A stretch of DNA of 64,000 bases from Ignavibacteriota bacterium (GTDB lineage: Bacteria > Bacteroidota > Ignavibacteria > Tepidaquicellales > Tepidaquicellaceae), in the NCBI GenBank assembly GCA_026390735.1, contig JAPLFJ010000069.1:1-64000 (forward strand), read 5' to 3'. Below are positions 46,183-55,582 of this stretch, piece after piece. The notes under the pieces were generated by a model that worked only from the letters and a program-made list of their open reading frames with translations, was not told where the DNA came from and did no database searches. The stretch's first letter is position 1. Each line of letters begins with the position of its first letter. Position numbers and translations under genes: made by a program.

Positions 46183-46300
46183 GGAAGTGTAGTTTAGTGG
46201 GTTCTCATAAGCCTGTTCCGGCTGCACTTCCTTTTGAAAACGGAATAATTATGAGAAACAGGTTTTGTTAATTTTAAAATAAGGAACATATTATGAGAAA
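46183..46300 (+). promoter_or_regulatory. Structured leader of the initiator gene
   Basis: GGAAGTGTAG (46183-46192) and CTGCACTTCC (46222-46231) form a 10-bp stem. The loop segment TTCTCATAA (46202-46210) is complementary both to TTATGAGAA at 46249-46257 and to a second copy, TTATGAGAA, at 46291-46299 that contains the ATG start codon of the initiator gene. CCTGTT (46212-46217) can also pair with AACAGG (46257-46262). Mutually exclusive folds of this kind would control initiator translation. Confidence 0.6.
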
Positions 46301-47804
46301 AACAACAATAGTAAAAAAACAAACTGATGGTACTAACAGACCAATCAAATCAATTTATTTGCCCGAAAACAATCCCGTATTATCTAAAACACAAAAAGAT
46401 TGGCATTATTTAATTCATCATATTATTGGTGAAAAAGAAATTGAAGGGATTATTCTTGCTACACCGAAAATACTAATAGATTTTATAAATCGTGATATTA
46501 ATACAGCAGTATTTATGTCGCAATTAATATATTGGTCAACAAGGTCTAACAGGGGGTTTCATTGGGTTTATAAAACAAAACAAGATTGGTATAATGAATT
46601 AAGGTTAAAGAGATCTGTATTAGACGCAATTGTAAAATATTTGAAAACTGAACGGGGTTGGATAGAGACAGATAATAGTAAGGCTAAAAATGGGTCACCA
46701 ACCACACATTATAGAATTACTGATAAATTTAATTCGGAGTTTGAGCAGTTTATTGTCTCAACAAAAGAGAACATGCAAGAAAACAAAGCGGAAGCTACCT
46801 TAAGCATGAAATCAGCACCACCTCTGTCGGAAATCAGCACCACCCCCTTATGCTTAAAAACAGCACCACCTCTGTCGGAAACCAACACCACCCCTGTCGG
46901 AAATCAACAGAAGGACTGTTCAATATCAACACCACCCCTGTTGAAAACCGACAAAACCAGTAACAAAGATTTCAAAGATTTCACAAAGGTGATAGTCAAA
47001 GAAGTACCAAAGATAGTTCCGGTTCCACTTTTGGAAACTTCACCAATTAAGGATTTGGGTTCTGAAATTGAAAAACAAGAACAAGAGCAAGATTTGTGCT
47101 CCATCCCACTTCAGGAACCAAAGGTTCAAATTTCACCAGAAGAAATAAAGAAAGAAGAAGAAGAACAAAAAGAACAAAGTAAACAAAAAGAAGAAACACC
47201 AATTGAAAAGACACAAGTTCATCAAGTTTCTGAAGTTCAAGAACAAAATGAACTTAACAACCTTCCAGAACACCAGTCTGAAGAACAAACGGAAGAACTA
47301 ACAGAAGAAGAAATAAACCAATTTGAACTTGATAATGAATGTATTGATAAATGGGCAGAAAGTTTAGTTAGTGAAGGTACATTATTTGAAGATGACATTC
47401 CCGAATTTCCAAAATTCATTAAAAATGAAATTGCCCAAAAAATGAATGATGAAATTACATGGTCTATGGCATTTGGAACTGTCAGAATTAATAAATTAAA
47501 ATATTTACAAGACTATATTTGTATTAAAGGTAGGTTTAATCAAGCTGAAAGAGAATTAATCAGGACAAATCCTGATAATTACAGACTTTCACCGGGCGAG
47601 TTAGATGATTATTTTAGTAAAAAAAGCACAGATTCTTATATGACAATGGAGCATACAACCGAACTTGATATGTTCCAAAAAGGATGGAAATATAAAAGTG
47701 AATGGCTGAAATACTTAAAAGCAAGATCTGATGCTGGTTATGATGTTGATGATGAGTATGATAGTGTATTTGATGATGACAATGATGATGACAATGATGA
47801 ATAA
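46293..47804 (+). CDS. Putative replication initiator with winged-helix domain and internal iterons
   Basis: The 503-residue protein has a winged-helix DNA-binding domain at about residues 65-155 (INTAVFMSQLIYWS, RGFHWVYKTKQDWYNELRLK, SPTTHYRI), as found in phage and plasmid initiators. A low-complexity Pro/Thr/Ser linker encoded by tandem 22-bp repeats follows. A Glu/Gln-rich stretch, a helical C-terminal domain (about 365-470) and an Asp-rich tail complete it. The layout recalls lambda O, where the origin iterons lie inside the gene. AAGGAA precedes the ATG. Its role as initiator is inference from the winged helix and the iterons. Confidence 0.62.
   Translation: MRKTTIVKKQTDGTNRPIKSIYLPENNPVLSKTQKDWHYLIHHIIGEKEIEGIILATPKILIDFINRDINTAVFMSQLIYWSTRSNRGFHWVYKTKQDWYNELRLKRSVLDAIVKYLKTERGWIETDNSKAKNGSPTTHYRITDKFNSEFEQFIVSTKENMQENKAEATLSMKSAPPLSEISTTPLCLKTAPPLSETNTTPVGNQQKDCSISTPPLLKTDKTSNKDFKDFTKVIVKEVPKIVPVPLLETSPIKDLGSEIEKQEQEQDLCSIPLQEPKVQISPEEIKKEEEEQKEQSKQKEETPIEKTQVHQVSEVQEQNELNNLPEHQSEEQTEELTEEEINQFELDNECIDKWAESLVSEGTLFEDDIPEFPKFIKNEIAQKMNDEITWSMAFGTVRINKLKYLQDYICIKGRFNQAERELIRTNPDNYRLSPGELDDYFSKKSTDSYMTMEHTTELDMFQKGWKYKSEWLKYLKARSDAGYDVDDEYDSVFDDDNDDDNDE
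46813..46948 (+). repeat. Tandem 22-bp iterons, candidate replication origin
   Basis: Six head-to-tail units begin at 46813, 46835, 46861, 46883, 46905 and 46927; the consensus core is CACCACCYCTGTCGGAAA. The second has a diverged end plus 4 extra bases, and the fifth is degenerate. Since 22 is not a multiple of 3, successive copies are read in different frames (SAPPLSEI, STTPLCLK, TAPPLSET, NTTPVGNQ). This shows that DNA sequence rather than protein sequence is conserved. AAAGATTTC repeated twice (about 46967-46984) in AT-rich DNA follows and could be the melting site. Confidence 0.82.
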
Positions 47805-47958
47805 GAAGATTAAGATTATTAAAAGAGTGATAATATAAGAAGGGCAAAGAACTTATTAAATGCTGCTGGAAGGTCACATTTCAAAGTTAGACCTTCCAGT
47901 ATCAAAATTTGTACTTAAATTTTTTAAATAGACATAAATCCGTTGAGATTAAGAAATT

Positions 47959-49275
47959 TTAAAACCCCACTTTCCCAACTTCTGTCTGTTGGTTTTGGTA
48001 AAAACCCCGATGCGAGAAATCGGCATATTCGGTTATGAATTCAACCAAATTCTTGTCTGGATATAGTGTCTTCACAATTTTAAGTTGCTTTACCAAGTTC
48101 ACCAGAAACGCACCAACTACTCTTTGCTTTTGAAACAATTTCAATATGTCTTCGTCAAATAGTTTAACTAAATCTTTGTCATCGGTATTTGATTTAACTA
48201 TCTCCATATAGTTTGTTTTGTTGAGATGCTTGAAGTCCAGAATGGCGTCAAACCGTCCCGGTCTCTTGGCGGCATCATCAACCATTGCTTTATCGTTAGT
48301 CGTGGCTATTAGGAAATTTGAGTTCTTCAAAAATCCATCCAGAGTTCCTAAAAATTCTGCCAATCCGTTTGCGGAGAAGGCAAAATCACGACTGCCAAAA
48401 CATAAGTCTATGTCGTCAACAATGATTATTGCCGGGGAGAAGAGAGAACTGAATTCAAACAGGTTCTTAAAATTTATTATGCCTTCAGCGAGAATAATCG
48501 TTGCTTTCTTATAACATCTATTTGTTATTATCCTTGAGACTTTTGTTTTCCCTGTTCCCGGCTCTCCACATAAAAGGTAACGTAAGCCAAGTTTGATATC
48601 TTTGAACTTTTCAACGCACGCGCTAAATCTTTCTAATTCATTCCTAATGTTATCAGGAACAAACAGGTTCTCCAATTTTTCACTCTTAAATTCACCAATG
48701 CCAATCTCCTTTATATCTACCCGCTGTTCATAATCAAATGCTATTTTTAAAATCTTGTTTTTATAACGTGAGTTCTTTATTGATTGTTTAATAAGGTAAT
48801 CAGTAAGCATAATTCCATAGTTTGCCAAAGGTTCTGCCCCCGTAGTTGAAACGATAAAGCGAATTGAATTACACATCCCTTCTGACACATTCAAAGAATA
48901 AACCGATAGATGATAAGTTTTATCTTTATAAAGTATTGTAGTATGAACAATCTCGTTTGATACCATAAGCAAACCATCTTCTCCACCTGAATATATTGTT
49001 GGCGGCGTAATACCCGGATTGTTGGAAGAAATTGGGGTTATGAATGATGCTACATTAATTTCAGCATCCTTTTCTATTCCAGTATGTAAGGCATACAGAT
49101 AGCTCTTTATGAAGTCAAACTCAAAGAATTGAAGCCTCCTTTGGTGCAGTGGAATACTGATATTCTGATTATTAACTTTGCAGATTCTCTCAATATTTAC
49201 TTCATTTTCACTATTCAAAATTGATCCGTCAAGCAATCTGCTATCGTTTTCGTTGTGTTTATGCTTTCTTTTCAT
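47959..49275 (-). CDS. AAA+ ATPase
   Basis: The 438-residue protein has an N-terminal domain of unknown type (1-195) and one AAA+ module with Walker A GEPGTGKTK (237-245), Walker B IIIVDDID (283-290), sensor region FLIATTND and arginine-finger RPGRFD (about 336-341). The module resembles the FtsH/Cdc48/Bcs1 clade that unfolds or remodels proteins. It is co-directional with the MORN-like gene 14 bases upstream. Its target is unknown. In an island of this kind it may serve defence or replication. Confidence 0.78.
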   Translation of the reverse strand: MKRKHKHNENDSRLLDGSILNSENEVNIERICKVNNQNISIPLHQRRLQFFEFDFIKSYLYALHTGIEKDAEINVASFITPISSNNPGITPPTIYSGGEDGLLMVSNEIVHTTILYKDKTYHLSVYSLNVSEGMCNSIRFIVSTTGAEPLANYGIMLTDYLIKQSIKNSRYKNKILKIAFDYEQRVDIKEIGIGEFKSEKLENLFVPDNIRNELERFSACVEKFKDIKLGLRYLLCGEPGTGKTKVSRIITNRCYKKATIILAEGIINFKNLFEFSSLFSPAIIIVDDIDLCFGSRDFAFSANGLAEFLGTLDGFLKNSNFLIATTNDKAMVDDAAKRPGRFDAILDFKHLNKTNYMEIVKSNTDDKDLVKLFDEDILKLFQKQRVVGAFLVNLVKQLKIVKTLYPDKNLVEFITEYADFSHRGFYQNQQTEVGKVGF

Positions 49276-49289
49276 TTTTGTTGTTAGGT

Positions 49290-49628
49290 TTAAAATTCAA
49301 TAATGCCAAGCATTGTAATAATTCTTTTCTTTAACTCACCATCCACATAAATATCTTCGGTTAGCATTTGCCCTTTCTGGTTATAGATTTTTTGGAAATG
49401 GGGCAATCCGTGTTCATAAAGTCCTAAAAACTTGATTTGCCCTGACTGATAATACAGTATATGCTCTCCGTGTTTTTCATAGTCCTCATCATAAGTTATT
49501 TCTTGCCAAATTAAACCTTCGTCAGTGTAATCCCGAATTGTTAAGATATCATCTTTGTTGATAATTTCTTCTTTCTTTAATTTTCCGTTTTGCCAATAGG
49601 ATTCAGCAATACAAGTTTCTTTCTCCAT
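49290..49628 (-). CDS. MORN/YwqK-like repeat protein
   Basis: The 112-residue protein is made of short beta-hairpin repeats with patterns such as YYQSGQIKFLGLYEHGLPH and YNQKGQMLTEDIYVDGELKK. This is the pattern of the YwqK/MORN-like antitoxin family. It lies immediately upstream of the AAA+ gene in the same direction, so the two may form a unit. No toxin partner is evident. Confidence 0.66.
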   Translation of the reverse strand: MEKETCIAESYWQNGKLKKEEIINKDDILTIRDYTDEGLIWQEITYDEDYEKHGEHILYYQSGQIKFLGLYEHGLPHFQKIYNQKGQMLTEDIYVDGELKKRIITMLGIIEF

Positions 49629-49880
49629 AACTTTTTACACAAATATGCTAAAATATTGTTTCGGGAATATTATCACTATTGCAGTAGTTTGTAATGTTTG
49701 GAGAGATTAAATAAGCGTAAATGACAAATCTGTTTATGGTAAAAGAGAATTTAAGTTTCTACTTTAAATCTATCATCGCCATATTATTTATAATATTGTC
49801 TTTCAGACACTAAATAATTAAATTACTAACACATTTCTTATTATCAGAATGAATCAAATAATTTATGTTAATAATTTTAT

Positions 49881-52577
49881 ATGACAAATAAACTTTCTTT
49901 ATCCAAATTAGAAACATTTCTCTTTGATGCTTGCGACATATTGAGAGGTAACATGGACGCTTCTGAATACAAGGAATATATTATTTCCATGTTGTTTCTG
50001 AAACGGGTAAATGACCAGTTTGAAGTGCATCGTGACAGACGGAAGAAAAACCTTGTTGAAGTTCGTGGAGTTAGTGACCCCGAAATGATTTACGGTGAGC
50101 TGGAAAGACAAAACGCACCGGAGTATGATTTCTTTGTTCCGCTTGCAGCACGATGGAAAAAGTTAGATGGCGACCCTGAATTTTATACGGATGAAGAAGG
50201 CAATCAACAGCGATACAACTTTATCAAAGATTTGACAGAGGAAATAGGTGACCACCTGAATAAAGCATTAGCAGCGTTACAGGAAGCAAATCTTGACAAG
50301 TTAGATGGCGTTTTTAATCAGGACAATATCAACTTCAATAAAACTTTCGGAAAGAACAGCAAACAAATAAGCGATGAAGATTTACGCAAACTTATTCAGG
50401 AGTTCAACAAAAAGAATTTGAAAGATGATAATCTGGAGTTCCCTGATTTGATGGGTGCTGCTTACGAATATCTGATAAAACATTTTGCTGACAGCGCAGG
50501 AAAAAAAGCCGGAGAATTCTACACACCAAACGAGATTGTAAAATTGTTGGTGAACATTCTTGAACCCGGTAAAGATTCTGAAATCTATGACCCAACTGTT
50601 GGCAGTGGTGGTATGCTGATTGAATGTAAAAACTATGTGGAGAGCCGCTATGGTTCTGCAAAAAACCTTTCGCTTTACGGACAGGAGAAAAGCGGAACAG
50701 TTTGGGGCTTGTGCAAAATGAATATGTTGTTCCACAACATTTACGACAGCAAAATACTTAATGGTGATACGCTACTTACTCCTTTGCACTATGACAGCGA
50801 ACGCACGGGAGAACTCAAAACATTTGACATTGTAATTGCCAATCCGCCTTTCTCACAGGACTACAGCACTACCAATATGAAGTTCAAAGAACGCTTCAAC
50901 TTTTGGATGCCGGCAAAAGACAAAGCTGATTTTATGTTTGTGCAACACATGGTCGCCTCTCTTAACAACGCAGGAAGAATGGCAGTGGTAATGCCACACG
51001 GTGTTTTGTATCGTGGTGGTGAAGAAAAGAAATTCCGTGAATGGTTAATCACAAGGGGATATTTGGAATCAATCATTGGTTTGCCTTCTGCTTTGTTTTA
51101 CGGAACAGGCATTGGAGCATGTGTGCTTATTATCAATAAAGCTGAAGCACACAGCCGAGACCATATTCTTTTCATCAATGCTGACAGAGAATTTAAAGAA
51201 GGGAAAAATCAAAACAAGTTAAGACCAGAAGACCTTGAAAAAATTGCTTTCACTTATCGCAATAGAAAAGAAACACCGAAATACAGCAAATTAGTAGCGA
51301 AGAACAAAGCCATTGATGATCTCAACAGTTTAGAGCATGAAGATTATAATTTCAACATACGCAGGTTTGTGGACAATGCTCCACCACCTGAACCGCAAGA
51401 TGTCCACGCACATCTGCAAGGCGGCATACCTGACAATGAAGTTAGTTCGCTTGAAGATTATTTTGTCTGCTATAAAGGACTGAATGAAAAATTATTTGAA
51501 CCACTCAAAGAGGGGTATCAAAAATTCACAGATGTAATTTCTCAAAAAGAAGAAATTAGAAAACTGTTTGATGAAAGCGAAGAAATTAAATCGGCTCATG
51601 CTCAATACAGCAAAGCAATTAGCGAATGGTGGACACTACAAATTCCGGTGATTGAAAAATTGCCCGAAAAAACTGTCAATGTGTTTGACTTGTATCGCCA
51701 GTTTTCTTCAACTCTTACTGAAACATTAGCTACACTTTCCATTCTTGACGAATTTAAATGCAGAGGGACATTTGCTACTTTCTGGTATGACAAGGAAATT
51801 AATTTAAGCAAGGTTGCTATCTCAACTGACTTTAAAAGTGTGGATGCAAGCGGATGGAATGCAGAACTGATTCCAGATGATGAAATATTAGAAAGCCAGT
51901 TTCCCGAAGTTTTGAAAGAGTTGAAAGAAAATGAAGCAAGACGGGATGAAGTGCAGGCAAAGTTTGATGAAGTGAATGAACTGGAAGATGATGTTTGGAA
52001 TGAAGAAGATTATGAAGTGTGGCGTAGTAAAGAACTAAAAGAACACAAAGAAGGTATCAAAGCTTTGAAAGGCGAACGAAGAGAAGCCGACAAGGAATAC
52101 AAACTTTTGCATAAGCGAATTAAGGCAAATGAAAAAGCATTAAAGATGCAACCGGAATTGGTTGATGAAATTGCAACACTGAAAACCAAAACAGAAAAAT
52201 ATTTTACGGAATTGCAACGCTATGATGAAATGATTGAAGCGGATGAAAACCGGATTGCAAAACACACGGCATTGGAAGAAGAACTGAAATTATGCAAACG
52301 AAAAATCAAAGAAATAAAAGACAAGAAACAAGCATTAGTTGACCAAGCCCGTTTACTGATAACACCAGAAGAAGCCAAAGAACTTATTTTGAAAAGATGG
52401 CTTCGGACATTGCAGCAAACAGTGAACGATTATTTGCAAACACACCAACGCCAGCTTTTGCAAGCGGTAGAAAATCTTTGGGACAAATACACAACACCTC
52501 TCCATCTCATTTTATCAGAAAGAGAAAAAGAAACCGAAACGCTTAACAGTTTTTTAATTGAGCTGGGATATGAGTGA
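49881..52577 (+). CDS. hsdM: Type I restriction-modification methyltransferase subunit
   Basis: HsdM adds a methyl group to adenine in the site recognised by HsdS, and also forms the core of the restriction complex. The 898 residues include the HsdM N-terminal domain ([17 protein letters not shown]), S-adenosylmethionine motif DPTVGSGG (about 237-244) and NPPFS (about 321-325). Beyond about residue 540 lies an extra 350-residue Lys/Glu-rich coiled-coil extension absent from short HsdM proteins. It overlaps hsdS by 8 bases. Confidence 0.94.
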   Translation: MTNKLSLSKLETFLFDACDILRGNMDASEYKEYIISMLFLKRVNDQFEVHRDRRKKNLVEVRGVSDPEMIYGELERQNAPEYDFFVPLAARWKKLDGDPEFYTDEEGNQQRYNFIKDLTEEIGDHLNKALAALQEANLDKLDGVFNQDNINFNKTFGKNSKQISDEDLRKLIQEFNKKNLKDDNLEFPDLMGAAYEYLIKHFADSAGKKAGEFYTPNEIVKLLVNILEPGKDSEIYDPTVGSGGMLIECKNYVESRYGSAKNLSLYGQEKSGTVWGLCKMNMLFHNIYDSKILNGDTLLTPLHYDSERTGELKTFDIVIANPPFSQDYSTTNMKFKERFNFWMPAKDKADFMFVQHMVASLNNAGRMAVVMPHGVLYRGGEEKKFREWLITRGYLESIIGLPSALFYGTGIGACVLIINKAEAHSRDHILFINADREFKEGKNQNKLRPEDLEKIAFTYRNRKETPKYSKLVAKNKAIDDLNSLEHEDYNFNIRRFVDNAPPPEPQDVHAHLQGGIPDNEVSSLEDYFVCYKGLNEKLFEPLKEGYQKFTDVISQKEEIRKLFDESEEIKSAHAQYSKAISEWWTLQIPVIEKLPEKTVNVFDLYRQFSSTLTETLATLSILDEFKCRGTFATFWYDKEINLSKVAISTDFKSVDASGWNAELIPDDEILESQFPEVLKELKENEARRDEVQAKFDEVNELEDDVWNEEDYEVWRSKELKEHKEGIKALKGERREADKEYKLLHKRIKANEKALKMQPELVDEIATLKTKTEKYFTELQRYDEMIEADENRIAKHTALEEELKLCKRKIKEIKDKKQALVDQARLLITPEEAKELILKRWLRTLQQTVNDYLQTHQRQLLQAVENLWDKYTTPLHLILSEREKETETLNSFLIELGYE

Positions 52578-53823
52578 AACATTAGTCAAAGATATTTTAG
52601 GTAATGTTTCATTCATAAATATGGGGCAATCTCCTGACTCTATTTATTACAACGAAGAAGGGTTTGGTTTACCTCTTATTCAAGGAAATGCAGACATCAA
52701 AGAGAGAAAATCTATTAAACGATTTTGGACTTCTCAAATAACAAAAGTGTGTGATGAAGGAGATATTTTAATGACTGTTAGAGCACCTGTCGGATATATT
52801 GGTTTTGCATCATTTCCGTCTTGCATAGGTAGGGGTGTTTGTTCAATTAAAGCAAATGGAGTTGATTTAAAATACCTCTATTACCTTTTAACTTATTATG
52901 AAGATAAATGGAAAACATTTGAAGCCGGAACAACATTTAGTGCTGTTACATCAAAGGAAGTATTTAATTTTCCTTTGCTACTAACCAAATCAAAAACAAA
53001 ACAGCAGCATATAGCAAAAATTCTCTCCACAGCCGATGCAGTAATAGAAAAAACCCAAGCAGCCATTGCCAAATACAAAGTAATCAAGCAAGGTATGTTG
53101 CAGGATTTATTTACCCGTGGTATTGACGTTACCACTAACAAACTACGACCACGATTTGAAGATGCACCGGAGTTGTATAAAGAAAGTAACTTGGGGATGA
53201 TTCCGGTTGAGTGGGAGGACGAAATGTTGAGTTCTGTTGTTGAAATTATTAGTGGCGGAACTCCATCAACTAATGTAAAGGAATATTGGAACGGAGAAAT
53301 TCCTTGGCTATCTGTTGATGATTTTAATAATGGGAATAGATATGCAACCAATGCAAATAAGAAAATTACAGAGGAAGGATTTAAGAAATCTGCAACAAAT
53401 TTCCTTTTGCCCGGAATGCTTATCATTTCAGCAAGAGGAACTGTTGGAGTAATTTCTCAAATGAAAATACCAATGACCTTTAATCAATCTTGTTACGGAT
53501 TGAATTCTACCAATAAATATTTAGACAACGATTTCCTTTATTACTTTCTAATCTACTACAAGGAACATTTTGGATTTAATGCTTATGGGAGCGTTTTTGA
53601 TGCTATTACAAAAGATTCATTTGACAAAGTATTTGTTCCAATCAACAAAAATTCTAATGAAGATAAATTGATTGTAGATAGATTATCCATCATTGACAAC
53701 AAACTCCAAACCGAACAAGCATATTTACTGAAACAGCAACAGATTAAGAAAGGGCTAATGGAAGATTTGCTGACTGGGAAAAAGTTGGTGAAGAATATAG
53801 AAACAGAGATAGCAAACGGTTGA
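52570..53823 (+). CDS. hsdS: Type I restriction specificity subunit
   Basis: HsdS holds the two target-recognition domains that read the two halves of the split DNA site. The start is taken at ATG 52570 (SETLVKDI), 8 bases inside the hsdM end. TRD1 covers about residues 5-150 and TRD2 about 210-370. Each is followed by a conserved spacer helix ([39 protein letters not shown]). The specificity cannot be read from sequence. Confidence 0.92.
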   Translation: MSETLVKDILGNVSFINMGQSPDSIYYNEEGFGLPLIQGNADIKERKSIKRFWTSQITKVCDEGDILMTVRAPVGYIGFASFPSCIGRGVCSIKANGVDLKYLYYLLTYYEDKWKTFEAGTTFSAVTSKEVFNFPLLLTKSKTKQQHIAKILSTADAVIEKTQAAIAKYKVIKQGMLQDLFTRGIDVTTNKLRPRFEDAPELYKESNLGMIPVEWEDEMLSSVVEIISGGTPSTNVKEYWNGEIPWLSVDDFNNGNRYATNANKKITEEGFKKSATNFLLPGMLIISARGTVGVISQMKIPMTFNQSCYGLNSTNKYLDNDFLYYFLIYYKEHFGFNAYGSVFDAITKDSFDKVFVPINKNSNEDKLIVDRLSIIDNKLQTEQAYLLKQQQIKKGLMEDLLTGKKLVKNIETEIANG

Positions 53824-53859
53824 TTTTGTCAAAACTGTTTACAAAATATGTATCATCAT

Positions 53860-53945
53860 TGTCCCATATATTTGCAATATTTGGGACATAATTAATTTTA
53901 CTATTTGTGTCACTATTGTCCCATATATTTGCTATATTTGGGACA
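53860..53945 (+). promoter_or_regulatory. Two tandem palindromic operators of the AbiE operon
   Basis: Two 29-bp inverted repeats with arms TGTCCCA and TGGGACA lie at 53860-53888 and 53917-53945, 57 bases apart, and are nearly identical over about 45 bases. They precede the AbiEi-like antitoxin gene by 15 bases. AbiEi antitoxins repress their own operon by binding paired inverted repeats, so this is the expected site. Confidence 0.82.
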
Positions 53946-53960
53946 TAACTAATAAACAAA

Positions 53961-54566
53961 ATGAATGACTTATCCATACATAAGAAGATAAAAAGCCGGA
54001 TTAAGAAGCGAAATAGGGGTAATATAATTTTCCCGACAGATTTTGCAACTTTAGGTGGGACAGAAGTGATAAAAAAAGTATTGTTCCGGCTTGAAAAACA
54101 AGGTGTGCTAAAACGGGTTGCCTTTGGTATATATATTTATCCGAAGCAAAGTAAACTGCTTGGCACTATTACACCTTCGGTTGAAGAAATTGCAGCCGCC
54201 ATTGCGAAAAGAGATAAAGCACGGATTGTTCCCACAGGAATATATGCGTTGAACGCATTGGGATTATCCACACAAGTTCCATTGAATGCTGTTTACCTTA
54301 CAGATGGTTCAGCAAGAAAAATTGTTATAGGTAAGCGAAGCATTCGGTTTAAAAAAACCACACCGAAAAATCTTGCTACTATTGGTGAAATAAACGGTTT
54401 GGTAATTCAGGCATTGAGAGCCATCGGTAAAAACAAAGTAGAACAACATCAAGAAAAATATATTATGGAACTTCTGAAAAAAGAAAAGAAAAGCAATATT
54501 GAACACGATATGGCTTTAGCTCCTGAATGGATTCGGAGAACTATGAGAAAGGCATTGAAAAAATAA
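53961..54566 (+). CDS. abiEi: AbiEi-like antitoxin/transcriptional regulator (DUF6088 type)
   Basis: The 201-residue protein begins with an N-terminal winged-helix part (LSIHKKIKSRIKKRNRGNIIFPTDFATLGG, then VIKKVLFRLEKQGVLKRVAFGIYIYPK), as in AbiEi antitoxins. Its C-terminal part carries basic residues (RIVPTGIYALNALGLSTQVP, RFKKTTPKNLATIG). It should repress its own operon and neutralise AbiEii. Its stop overlaps the toxin start (TAATG). Confidence 0.85.
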   Translation: MNDLSIHKKIKSRIKKRNRGNIIFPTDFATLGGTEVIKKVLFRLEKQGVLKRVAFGIYIYPKQSKLLGTITPSVEEIAAAIAKRDKARIVPTGIYALNALGLSTQVPLNAVYLTDGSARKIVIGKRSIRFKKTTPKNLATIGEINGLVIQALRAIGKNKVEQHQEKYIMELLKKEKKSNIEHDMALAPEWIRRTMRKALKK

Positions 54567-55582
54567 TGAATAACGATATAGCAAAAATATGGGCTGGATT
54601 AAAAACAGCAGACAAACAGGAAATCTTTACAGAAACTGGCAACAAGATAGGATTACCCCCTGCTGCCATTGAAAAAGATTGGTGGGTAACACGAACATTG
54701 GAGCTTGTTTTTCAAACAGAGATTGGACTGTATACAGTTTTCAAAGGAGGTACATCATTAAGCAAAGCATGGAACTTAATTGACAGGTTTTCGGAAGATA
54801 TTGATTTAGCTTTAGATAGAAAGTTTCTTGGTTTTGAGAAAGCTGATACAGAAATGTCTGGCTCACAAGTTTCTAAACTTCGCAGAAATTCACTCAAATA
54901 CATTACAAAGAAATATTTTCCATTACTGCAAAACACTTTTCAGAAGGCAGGTTTTACCGATGTGGAATTGAAGTTGAGCGAAATAAAGTCGGATGATGAA
55001 GACCCCGTAATAATAGAAGTGAACTATCCGGTTGTTACTAAAAAATTATCATATCTGCCTCCACGTGTGCTTATAGAAATAGGCAGCCGCTCTCTGAAAG
55101 AGCCCTTTTCCGAGAAACAATTTTCCTCTTTCGTTGGCGAACATTATAAGGGAAGAGATTTTGCTGATAATAATATCAGCATTGCAACAGTGAATCCTGA
55201 AAGAACATTTCTTGAGAAAATATTTCTTTTACATGAAGAACTTCAACAAGACGTAGAGAAAATCAAAGTTTACCGGAAGAGCAGGCATTTGTATGATTTG
55301 GAAAAACTGATGGACAGCGAGTTTGGTGTTAAGGCATTGGAAGACAAAGGCTTATATCAGCATATTGTTGAACATCGCAGAACCATAACACCATTAAGAG
55401 GAATTGATTACGACAATCATTCACCTGACAGAATAAATCCAATACCACCTGACGAGATGATGGAAGAATGGAAGAAAGATTATGAAGAGATGCAAGAGTA
55501 TATGATTTACGGAAAATCGCTTTCGTTTGATATATTGATAGAAAGATTAACAGAACTTAAAACCAGAATCAATAATTTATAA
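54566..55582 (+). CDS. abiEii: AbiEii/AbiGii-family nucleotidyltransferase toxin
   Basis: I choose ATG 54566 in the overlap with abiEi, giving 338 residues. It contains the nucleotidyltransferase pattern FKGGTSLSKAW followed by RFSEDIDLAL (GS-x(n)-DxD type, metal-binding Asp pair at about 78-80) and a conserved NPERTFLEKIFLLHEE helix. AbiEii toxins block growth after phage infection, by transferring nucleotides to targets such as tRNA in related members. It is followed with a one-base overlap by hsdR. Confidence 0.87.
   Translation: MNNDIAKIWAGLKTADKQEIFTETGNKIGLPPAAIEKDWWVTRTLELVFQTEIGLYTVFKGGTSLSKAWNLIDRFSEDIDLALDRKFLGFEKADTEMSGSQVSKLRRNSLKYITKKYFPLLQNTFQKAGFTDVELKLSEIKSDDEDPVIIEVNYPVVTKKLSYLPPRVLIEIGSRSLKEPFSEKQFSSFVGEHYKGRDFADNNISIATVNPERTFLEKIFLLHEELQQDVEKIKVYRKSRHLYDLEKLMDSEFGVKALEDKGLYQHIVEHRRTITPLRGIDYDNHSPDRINPIPPDEMMEEWKKDYEEMQEYMIYGKSLSFDILIERLTELKTRINNL

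Noticed and set aside
46183-46231. A tRNA-like fold with a CAT anticodon loop (7-bp acceptor GGAAGTG/CACTTCC)
   Set aside because: It is only 49 bases, with no real D- or T-arm. The initiator leader reading explains the same pairings better.
46709-47419. Minus-strand ORFs (about 60-66 residues) inside the initiator gene
   Set aside because: They are shadows: they have Ser/Val-rich composition from the opposite strand of coding repeats and no ribosome sites.
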